Of a stretch of 5,076 nt of DNA, positions 1 through 5,076 are shown one piece after another. The position numbers and the translations under genes are program-made. The notes below the pieces were generated by a model that ran no database searches, was not told the origin of the DNA, and saw nothing but the letters and a program-made list of their open reading frames with translations. Location: positions 1-5,076 of the forward strand of contig SPBQ01000209.1 in assembly GCA_004525875.1 (NCBI GenBank), written 5' to 3'. Source of the stretch: Myxococcales bacterium. GTDB lineage: Bacteria > Desulfobacterota_B > Binatia > UBA1149 > SPBQ01. Numbering within the stretch: the stretch's first letter is position 1; each line of letters starts with the position of its first letter.

Positions 1-753
1 GCCGCAGTAGAGATCGAGGAGCGGCCCCTCCTCGCCGAGATGGTCTCGCATCGCGGCGTGAACGTCGCGCAGCAGCTCGGGCGCAACCTGGAAGAAGCCG
101 GCCGCTGGGACGTCGAACGCCAGGTTCTCGCCACCGATCTCGTAGGCCGGCGCCCGGAACCGGCCGCTGCCCCGCAACGTGCGCGTCTCGTGCCCCATCG
201 GGTAGGACGAGTCGGTCGACCCGAAGTTGATGGCCACGCCGTCGAGATCCGGCCAGCGTCGTTGAAGATCGTCGAGCGGCAAAAGCGCGGGATCGAAACC
301 GGAATCGCGAACGTCGGAAACGACGAGTGTCAAGTGACAGCGCGACGCGACGCACTCGCGGACGTCGGCATAGATGACCGGCCCGAGCGGACGCGCCAGT
401 CCGTGGTCGGCGAGCCAGCCTCGAAGCGGCGCGAGCGATCGTTGTACGATGTCGCGCTGGACGACGCAGGGGGCGAGATCGACGATGCGGTTGGTGCCGC
501 GCGCGTACAGACCGAGATGAACACCATCGTCGCTCGAGGCGACGGCCAGCTTCGCGCGATTGCGGTAGCCCGTCGGCCACGGCGCCGGCCGGCACCCGGC
601 GACTTCGAGATCGTGAAGCCGGTCGAACGCCCGAAGCTCCCCGACGACCCGGTCGCGCTTGAGCCGTAACTGCTCGTCGCACGGGCGGCCGATGAGCGCG
701 CAGCCGCCGCAGCTCTCGGCGATCGGGCAGTGAACGCGTGAATCCGGTTCCAC
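1..753 (-). CDS. TrmA/RlmD-family 23S rRNA or tRNA (uracil-5-)-methyltransferase, 3' end outside window
   Basis: This is the N-terminal 251 residues of a SAM-dependent RNA m5U methyltransferase, read on the minus strand and cut off by the left edge. The family methylates C5 of a uridine in 23S rRNA or tRNA. An iron-sulfur motif opens the protein: Cys9, then CGGC at 15-18, with a likely fourth ligand at Cys96 in the segment VDLAPC. A YRNR motif lies at 63-66, FFQ at 220-222, and the SAM-binding motif I DLYCG at 247-251, exactly at the edge. The catalytic Cys and general-base Glu would lie beyond it. The chosen start is GTG at 753-751, just before the cluster, with a weak GGAA upstream. The frame stays open to a stop at 873-871, and a GTG at 846-844 is a longer alternative. 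Neither start leaves room for the roughly 60-residue TRAM domain found in RlmD-type members, so the layout resembles the short RlmC-like form. Which uridine is modified cannot be told. Confidence 0.88.
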   Translation of the reverse strand, partial: MEPDSRVHCPIAESCGGCALIGRPCDEQLRLKRDRVVGELRAFDRLHDLEVAGCRPAPWPTGYRNRAKLAVASSDDGVHLGLYARGTNRIVDLAPCVVQRDIVQRSLAPLRGWLADHGLARPLGPVIYADVRECVASRCHLTLVVSDVRDSGFDPALLPLDDLQRRWPDLDGVAINFGSTDSSYPMGHETRTLRGSGRFRAPAYEIGGENLAFDVPAAGFFQVAPELLRDVHAAMRDHLGEEGPLLDLYCG

Positions 754-894
754 GATCAGAATTCCGCAGACACCAGCCCTCGGTACTCGAATCTCACGTG
801 TTTCTCGGGTGAACGCTGGACGGACGCGACGACGATCAAGCGGCACTCCAAGACGAAGCCCGCGCTCGGTTCAGGAGACCAGGCAGATCGACGC

Positions 895-914
895 AATATT
901 CTATCTATCTAATG
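895..914. promoter_or_regulatory. AT-rich island, possible promoter for the leftward methyltransferase gene
   Basis: About 20 bases are mostly A and T inside otherwise GC-rich DNA and include a tandem TATC/TATC repeat. Read on the minus strand they contain TAGAAT (903-898), which is -10-like. A transcript starting there would have a leader of about 140 bases before the GTG at 753. No good -35 element lies at the right distance, near 921-926. The assignment rests on base composition and position only. Confidence 0.2.
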
Positions 915-951
915 TGGGGATCTGCTCCGCGACCCGGTCTGCGTGTCCCAG

Positions 952-963
952 TTCGTATACGAA
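952..963. repeat. Perfect 12-bp palindrome, possible operator
   Basis: TTCGTATACGAA is exactly self-complementary and lies in non-coding sequence about 38 bases to the right of the AT-rich island. Length and symmetry are compatible with a binding site for a dimeric repressor (for example TetR or MarR type), but no regulator gene is visible in the window and no second copy was noticed. It could be chance. Confidence 0.3.
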
Positions 964-1006
964 TCGGGACGCGCGGTCGAAAAAGCAGACCACGCAAGGC
1001 CAGGAA

Positions 1007-1174
1007 CATCAAGGGCGTCTGTCGGGCGACGGTGAAGTCGTGACCAGCGACGGCGATGTGCGGCGACTCGGCCCCGGTGACGTGCTCTTCTGTGACGATC
1101 TCACGGGTAAAGGTCACGTGACCCGCGCCATCACCGATGTGGTGGCAGCGTTCGTCAACCGGGCGGGCTCGTAA
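1007..1174 (+). pseudogene. Remnant of a small cupin-domain protein (C-terminal half only)
   Basis: The last 55 or so codons before the TAA at 1172-1174 read as the second half of a single-domain cupin. A strand segment GRLSGDGEVV is followed by SDGDVRRLGPGDVLF (GPGDV at 1070-1084), then DLTGKGHVTR (GKGH at 1106-1117), and a final hydrophobic strand ending near the stop. From memory, this matches small bacterial cupins of about 110-125 residues in which the same elements follow a first metal-binding motif rich in His. That first half is absent. The open frame extends back to a GTG at 809, but those residues are Arg/Ser-rich, do not resemble a cupin and have no ribosome binding site, and the other two plus frames do not supply the missing part either. 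It is best read as a 5'-truncated, decaying gene. It runs convergently with the crotonase gene, with 58 bases between stop codons. Any function of the intact ancestor is unknown. Confidence 0.62.
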
Positions 1175-1186
1175 CGCGTTCGTTAC
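1171..1186. repeat. Small inverted repeat between convergent reading frames
   Basis: GTAACG at 1171-1176 and CGTTAC at 1181-1186 form a 6-bp stem with a 4-base loop, overlapping the stop codon of the cupin remnant. It lies about 47 bases past the crotonase stop codon on the other strand. The position would suit a bidirectional terminator, but the stem is short and no T-run follows on either side, so terminator activity is doubtful. Confidence 0.25.
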
Positions 1187-1232
1187 CGACAGATCGAAGG
1201 AGCGAGTCAGAGCAACTGCCAGCCCTAGACCC

Positions 1233-2066
1233 TCAGCGTCCCTTGAACTCGGGCTTGCGCTTCTCGACAAACGCCGCCGTTCCCTCGGGCGCGTCGTGGG
1301 TGTGCGCGGACAGCACCGCGGCCACCGCCTCGTAGTCGAGCATTTCCTCGAGCGTGCAGTCGAGCGACTTGTAGACGAAGCGGCGCGCCAGCTCGACGGC
1401 CACGCTCGGCGCCCGGCGGAAGCGGGCAGCGTACTCGATGGCCTTGTCGAGGGCCTGGCCGTCCTCGACGAGCTCGTCGATCAGCCCTTCGGCGAGACAC
1501 TCCTCTGCGGGCAGGATGTCGCCGGTCGTCACCATGCGCAGGGCGGTCGGCAGGCTGGTGAGCCGCGGCAGCAGCCAGGAGACGCCGCAGTCGGGCGCGA
1601 AGCCGAGCCGCACCATGGCGGCACACATCATCGTGGTCTTGTCGGCGAAGCGCCGATCGCAGGCCAGCGCGTAGGCGAGACCGGCGCCCATCACCGGCCC
1701 GTGCAGGGCGGCGATGACCGGCTTGTCGACCTTCTGGATCCAGTGCGTGGCCTCGGCGATCGGGCCGGCCGGCGTCTTGCGCTGGTAGCGCGGCATGTTC
1801 TGCTCGGCCTCGCGCGAAGAGATGCCGGGGATCACACGCTCGCTGTTACCGCTGAGCCACTCGGCGTCGCCGCCGGCGCTGAACGCCCTGCCCTTGCCGG
1901 TCAGCACGATCGCGCGCACGTCGTCACGGTCGCGCAGCTCGCGGAACAGCGCGCAGAGCTGCTCGCCCAGATCCCAGTCGATGGGATTGAGCTTGTCCGG
2001 CCGGTTGAACGTGATGACGCCGACGCCGTCATCTAGGTCGAGTATGTAGAGTTCGCTGGAAGCCAT
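1233..2066 (-). CDS. Enoyl-CoA hydratase/isomerase (crotonase) family protein
   Basis: This is a complete 277-residue cytosolic crotonase-fold protein, the usual length for the family, which acts on acyl-CoA thioesters (hydration, double-bond shift or related reactions). The N-terminal strand leads to the conserved NRPDKLN at 21-27. The first oxyanion-hole segment is AFSAGGD at 61-67 and the second is HGPVMGAGL at 122-130, followed by ACD. Next comes LGFAPDCGVSWLLPRL at 154-169. By my alignment to rat mitochondrial hydratase, the two catalytic glutamates (Glu144 and Glu164) correspond to Ala131 and Met151, while Asp159 occupies the PDxG position typical of the isomerase-like branch (PaaG-type). 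A Delta3-Delta2 isomerase or another crotonase reaction is therefore more likely than classical hydration; substrate unknown. The C-terminus keeps the common ending with EGTAAFVEKRKPEF. The ATG start is well supported by a Shine-Dalgarno sequence. The gene follows the cyclase/ATPase gene by 53 bases on the same strand. Confidence 0.93.
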   Translation of the reverse strand: MASSELYILDLDDGVGVITFNRPDKLNPIDWDLGEQLCALFRELRDRDDVRAIVLTGKGRAFSAGGDAEWLSGNSERVIPGISSREAEQNMPRYQRKTPAGPIAEATHWIQKVDKPVIAALHGPVMGAGLAYALACDRRFADKTTMMCAAMVRLGFAPDCGVSWLLPRLTSLPTALRMVTTGDILPAEECLAEGLIDELVEDGQALDKAIEYAARFRRAPSVAVELARRFVYKSLDCTLEEMLDYEAVAAVLSAHTHDAPEGTAAFVEKRKPEFKGR

Positions 2067-2075
2067 GCGGGTCGT

Positions 2076-2082
2076 CTCCTCC
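2076..2082 (-). promoter_or_regulatory. Strong ribosome binding site of the crotonase gene
   Basis: Read on the minus strand the sequence is GGAGGAG, nearly the full anti-16S complement, ending 9 bases before the ATG at 2066. It fixes the start of the crotonase gene and indicates independent, efficient translation rather than coupling to the preceding cistron. Confidence 0.85.
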
Positions 2083-2088
2083 GTGGTC

Positions 2089-2100
2089 AGAACGTGTTCT
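2089..2100. repeat. Inverted repeat in the intercistronic gap
   Basis: AGAAC at 2089-2093 and GTTCT at 2096-2100 are exact inverted copies around a 2-base centre. It lies between the cyclase stop and the crotonase ribosome binding site. GAAC/GTTC half-sites recall Gram-positive LexA boxes, but those need a 4-base spacer, so this is not a proper match. It might be an operator or chance. Confidence 0.25.
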
Positions 2101-2103
2101 ACT

Positions 2104-2120
2104 AGCGCGCTCGACGCGCT
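2104..2120 (-). repeat. GC-rich hairpin right after the cyclase/ATPase stop codon
   Basis: AGCGCG at 2104-2109 and CGCGCT at 2115-2120 pair as a 6-bp all-Watson-Crick stem around a 5-base loop, touching the TGA of the upstream gene. No T-run follows on the minus strand, so it is not a canonical intrinsic terminator. It could stabilise the 3' end of the upstream cistron or partly attenuate read-through into the crotonase gene. Confidence 0.35.
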
Positions 2121-5076
2121 CAGGCGTGTGGATCGGCGGCGAGCCGAGAGCCGAGTCGCCGCAGACTCTCGGCCAGGACGGTATCGGCGAGCGGTACGGC
2201 AAGCGATTCGATGAGCGTGTCGGCCTCAGCCGTGTGGCGATCGGCGTCGGCCCTGGAGCCACGGCGGCGCGCAAGCTCGGCCAGGTCGTATAGACAACGC
2301 CAGATGGCGGGCGGGTAACGGAGCGTGCGACCGACCTCGAGCCCGTTGGTCAGGGTCTCGACGGCTTCATCGTGGCGCTCCATCGCCAGCAGCGTCCGAC
2401 CGCGCAGCTCGAGCGCACGCGCCTCGACCTTGCGCACCGTGCTGGTGCGGGCGCGAGAAAGCTCAGCGTCGACGAGCCGGAGCGCATCCTCGGGCTCGCC
2501 GCGGGCCAGCGAGATGCGCGCCACCGCGTCGTCGACGTGCAACGAGTAGCGCCAGCGCTGCCACGGGTCTTCGTCGACGGCCAGCTCTTCCCGGATCGGT
2601 CCGAGCACGTCGCCGGCTGCGGCGGGCTCGCCCCGGGCGATGAGATCGTTGGCCAGGTTCACGCCGGCGTTGGCGTAGAGCTCGGAGGCGCCGGCGACGA
2701 GGTCGAGCTCGACCATGCGGCCGGCCATCTCCAGAGCCCGGCGGTTGAGCTTCATCGCCTGCTCGTACGCCCCCATCTCGCCGTAGCACCATCCGAGGGT
2801 GTTGAGGAGGCGCGCCTGGAACGCGCGTGCACCGACGCGCTCGCACAGATCGATGCACTCCTCGAGCATCACCACGGCCTCGGCATAGCGACCGAGACAG
2901 GTAAGCGACTTGGCCTTGAACCACGCCGTCTGGATCAGGAGATCGGGCCGGCCGATCTCCTGAAAGATCGGCATGATCGCGTCGTTCAGGCGAATCGACT
3001 CATCGAAGTCTCCAATCCACTCGGCGATCTGGGCGCGCATCGAACGCGCGAAGGAGGCGACGAACACATGGTCGCCGGCTCGCTCGAGCGCACGGTCCAC
3101 GCCGCGCGTGTAGGCGGCCATGTCGCCACGCTGCGTGGCGGCGAAGAATCCCTGCAGCATCTCGCCGCACGCCTGGCCAGCCGTCGAGCCATGCTCGCGT
3201 GCCACACCGAGGGCCGCCTCGACCGTCGTCTCGTCGCGATCGTAGTCGTGCCCCCAGTGAAAGGCGTGGGCCGCCAGGCACAGCGTCAGCGACTTACGTT
3301 CCGGATCGGACTCGACCTCGGCCGCCTTCAGGTAGTGCTCGCCGGCTGCGCGGAAGTCGTTGAGATAGTTGAGAGCGTCACCGAGATGGTACTCGAGCCG
3401 GCCACGCTGCTCGGCGGTCACCGCAGTGCCGAGCCGGTCGCAGACCTCGAGTGCCCGGCGCAGAAGAACCACCGCGGCCTGGTTCGCGTAGGCCTTGAAC
3501 GACTTGTCGGCGGCGAGCTCGAGATACTCGAGCGCTTTCGGCCAGCTCTCCGCGAGCGTGAAATGATGGGCGAGCGCCTCGTAGTGCTCCGAGATCCGGT
3601 CCTGGTAGAGATCCTCGATGGCGGTGCCGACGGCGGCGTGCAGAACCTTGCGGCGCTGCATTAGGACGCTCTGATAGGCGACCTCATGGGTCAGCGCGTG
3701 CTTGAACATGTAGGCGAGCTCGGGATGGTCGCGCTTCTCGTAGATCAGCTCCAACGAGCGCAGCTCGGTGACGACGTCGGAGACTGTCTCACTCAGGTCG
3801 GAGATGCGGCTGAGCAGCCGCAGCGCAAATTCCCGTCCGATGATCGAGGCGGTCTGGATCGCTCGCTTCGACTCGTCGTCGAGCCGGTCCAGGCGCGCCG
3901 CGAGCACGTCGTGGATGCTGTCGGGGATCGTGAACGCGCCGGCGTCGCTCGCCATGCGCAGCCCGGCCGAGGAACGCTCGAGCACCCCTTCCTCGACGAG
4001 CGACTTCGCCACTTCCTCGATGAAGAAAGGGTTCCCCTCCGCTTTGCGCGCGATCGCCGTTCGCAGCTCGGGCGGAATGTCCTCGGTGTCGAGGACGGAG
4101 CGGGTCATCGATTCCATCGCCGCGGCCGTCAGCGGCTGCAGCCCCAGACGCGCGTGATAGCTGCGATCACCGAACGGGTGCTCGTAACCCGGACGGTAGG
4201 TCAGGACGATGAGCGCACGATCAGCCGGAATCGATTCGACCAGGTACTGGAGAAACTCCTCGGATTCGGCATCGATCCAGTGCAGGTCTTCGACGACGAG
4301 CACCAGCGTGCGCAGCTCACACAAGCGCCGGAAGCGGGCGAGCAGCGCACGCGCGGTCTCGCTGCGGCGGGTGGCAGCGTCCATCTTCTCGAGAGCCGCA
4401 TCCCCCGAGGGCAGCGAGAGCAGGTGACGAACATACGGCACGGTCCAGTCGAGGTCGGCGCCGAGCATCTCGCGCGACGCCTCGATCTTGGCGATCGCCT
4501 GCTGGTCGTCGTCGCGATCGTCGATGCCGAGACGCCGTCGCATGCAGTCGGCGACGACATAAAACGCCGTGTCGCGAGCGAACGACGCGCAGCGCCCCTC
4601 GACCCACGCGTGCGAGGTGCCCTCGAGCCGCTCGTGGAACTCGTAGAGGAGCCGCGACTTGCCCATGCCGGCTTCGCCGACGAGGAACACGACGCGGCCC
4701 TGCCCCTCCGACGCTGCACGGTGCGCCGCCACCAGGGCGGCGAGATCGGAATCACGACCGACCAGCGGCGTCAGCCCTTCGGCCGCCGTGGCCTCGATGC
4801 GTCCGTGCATCGATCGTTCCCGAACGACGAGGTGGACGCGCACGGGCACGCTCTTGCCCTTGAGCTGGAGGTCGCCGGCATCCTCGGTCTCGAAGTAGCC
4901 ACGCACAAGCTGCGCGGTGGTGTCCGAGATGAGCACGGCGCCGGCAGGCGCCGCCTGCTGGAGGCGCGCCGCGAGATTCGTGGTGTCGCCGACCGCCGTG
5001 TAGTCCATCCGCAGGTCATCGCCGATCTTGCCGACGACGACGGGCCCGGCGTGGATCCCGATGCGAATGCGAAAGC
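2120..5076 (-). CDS. Class III nucleotide cyclase / AAA-type ATPase / TPR signalling protein, N-terminus outside window
   Basis: At least 984 residues are visible; the frame is open through the right edge, so the Met codon at 5008 is internal and the true start lies outside. Numbering from the first whole codon, residues 1-85 are the C-terminal part of a class III adenylate/guanylate cyclase domain: RIGIHAG, MDYTAVGDTTNLAAR with the transition-state Asn33 and Arg37, and a closing LKGKSVPV strand. Thr26 stands where class IIIa enzymes have the substrate-defining Asp, as in class IIIb. The metal-binding Asps lie outside the window. An AAA_16/STAND-like ATPase follows: LVGR near 104-107, Walker A GEAGMGKS at 133-140, Walker B LVLVVEDLHW at 257-266, TYRP near 292-295 and GNPFFIEE at 347-354. 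From about 480 to 960 come helical TPR-like repeats, e.g. LGRYAEAVVMLEECIDLCE. There is no DNA-binding HTH at the C-terminus and no membrane segment in the visible part. The domain order is that of large cytosolic cyclase/ATPase sensors whose input signals are mostly unknown. It is probably first in a transcription unit with the crotonase gene. Confidence 0.93.
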   Translation of the reverse strand, partial: FRIRIGIHAGPVVVGKIGDDLRMDYTAVGDTTNLAARLQQAAPAGAVLISDTTAQLVRGYFETEDAGDLQLKGKSVPVRVHLVVRERSMHGRIEATAAEGLTPLVGRDSDLAALVAAHRAASEGQGRVVFLVGEAGMGKSRLLYEFHERLEGTSHAWVEGRCASFARDTAFYVVADCMRRRLGIDDRDDDQQAIAKIEASREMLGADLDWTVPYVRHLLSLPSGDAALEKMDAATRRSETARALLARFRRLCELRTLVLVVEDLHWIDAESEEFLQYLVESIPADRALIVLTYRPGYEHPFGDRSYHARLGLQPLTAAAMESMTRSVLDTEDIPPELRTAIARKAEGNPFFIEEVAKSLVEEGVLERSSAGLRMASDAGAFTIPDSIHDVLAARLDRLDDESKRAIQTASIIGREFALRLLSRISDLSETVSDVVTELRSLELIYEKRDHPELAYMFKHALTHEVAYQSVLMQRRKVLHAAVGTAIEDLYQDRISEHYEALAHHFTLAESWPKALEYLELAADKSFKAYANQAAVVLLRRALEVCDRLGTAVTAEQRGRLEYHLGDALNYLNDFRAAGEHYLKAAEVESDPERKSLTLCLAAHAFHWGHDYDRDETTVEAALGVAREHGSTAGQACGEMLQGFFAATQRGDMAAYTRGVDRALERAGDHVFVASFARSMRAQIAEWIGDFDESIRLNDAIMPIFQEIGRPDLLIQTAWFKAKSLTCLGRYAEAVVMLEECIDLCERVGARAFQARLLNTLGWCYGEMGAYEQAMKLNRRALEMAGRMVELDLVAGASELYANAGVNLANDLIARGEPAAAGDVLGPIREELAVDEDPWQRWRYSLHVDDAVARISLARGEPEDALRLVDAELSRARTSTVRKVEARALELRGRTLLAMERHDEAVETLTNGLEVGRTLRYPPAIWRCLYDLAELARRRGSRADADRHTAEADTLIESLAVPLADTVLAESLRRLGSRLAADPHA

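Larger units (their letters stand above)
754..1232. other. 479-base stretch without an intact gene
   Basis: This gap separates the start of the RNA methyltransferase (leftward) from the end of the crotonase gene (also leftward). It holds a plus-strand cupin remnant at about 1007-1174, an AT-rich island near 895-914, a 12-bp palindrome at 952-963 and a small hairpin at 1171-1186. The 754-1006 part shows no convincing protein on either strand. Its open frames have arginine- and serine-rich, low-quality translations. The leftward gene should have its promoter here, but no -35/-10 pair is clear. Confidence 0.6.

Noticed and set aside
40..669. Plus-strand open frame of 209 codons
   Set aside because: It lies opposite the methyltransferase, whose minus-strand translation carries the CGGC cluster, FFQ and DLYCG motifs. 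The plus translation is Arg-rich with no recognisable domain.
1112..1123. Perfect palindrome GGTCACGTGACC
   Set aside because: It sits exactly on the codons for the conserved cupin GKGHVT segment, so the protein sequence explains it better than an E-box-like site does.
1171..1232. Intrinsic terminator between the convergent cupin remnant and crotonase gene
   Set aside because: The only hairpin (1171-1186) has a 6-bp stem and no T-run on either strand, so it is listed only as an inverted repeat.
905..1270. Minus-strand open frame of 121 codons
   Set aside because: It overlaps the end of the crotonase gene and is the antisense of the cupin remnant. No domain or ribosome binding site was seen.
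1137..2036. Plus-strand open frame of 299 codons
   Set aside because: Antisense to the crotonase gene. Long antisense frames are expected in GC-rich coding DNA, and the translation shows no motif.
2372..3664. Plus-strand open frame of 430 codons
   Set aside because: Antisense to the TPR region. It mirrors the strong third-position GC bias of the real gene, and its composition (many His, Arg, Gly, Val) is typical of such shadows.
5006..5008. ATG as start of the cyclase/ATPase protein
   Set aside because: The frame continues upstream with conserved cyclase sequence (RIGIHAG, VVVGKIG), so this Met is internal and the gene is cut by the window edge.

Overview
This 5,076-base window is GC-rich bacterial chromosomal sequence with strong G/C bias at third codon positions. 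Nothing in it fixes the taxon. The Cys-rich start of the RNA methyltransferase resembles, from memory, myxobacterial or other former-deltaproteobacterial homologues, and a cyclase/ATPase/TPR protein beside an enoyl-CoA hydratase paralogue would suit such a genome or an actinobacterium. This is an impression, not a placement.

Layout, right to left on the minus strand. (1) 5076-2120 is most of a large signalling protein cut by the window's right edge. It has the C-terminal part of a class III (IIIb-like) nucleotide cyclase domain, an AAA/STAND-type ATPase domain, and a long TPR-like C-terminus. (2) A 53-base gap holds a GC hairpin, a second inverted repeat and a strong Shine-Dalgarno sequence. 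(3) 2066-1233 is a complete crotonase-fold (enoyl-CoA hydratase/isomerase) gene in the same direction, probably co-transcribed with the cyclase gene. (4) 1232-754 has no intact gene. It contains a plus-strand remnant of a small cupin gene that keeps only the C-terminal half of the fold, an AT-rich island and a perfect 12-bp palindrome. (5) 753-1 is the 5' part of a TrmA/RlmD-family RNA (uracil-5-)-methyltransferase with a 4Fe-4S cysteine motif, cut by the left edge inside its SAM-binding motif.

The genes do not form a recognisable pathway. The likeliest functional unit is the cyclase/ATPase sensor-like protein plus the acyl-CoA enzyme as a two-gene transcription unit. The methyltransferase is probably an independent housekeeping-type gene, and the cupin fragment a decaying leftover. 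No RNA gene, mobile element, CRISPR array or phage feature was found. I see no clear new system; the most notable points are the cupin remnant, the hydratase paralogue lacking both classical catalytic glutamates, and the small inverted repeats between genes.
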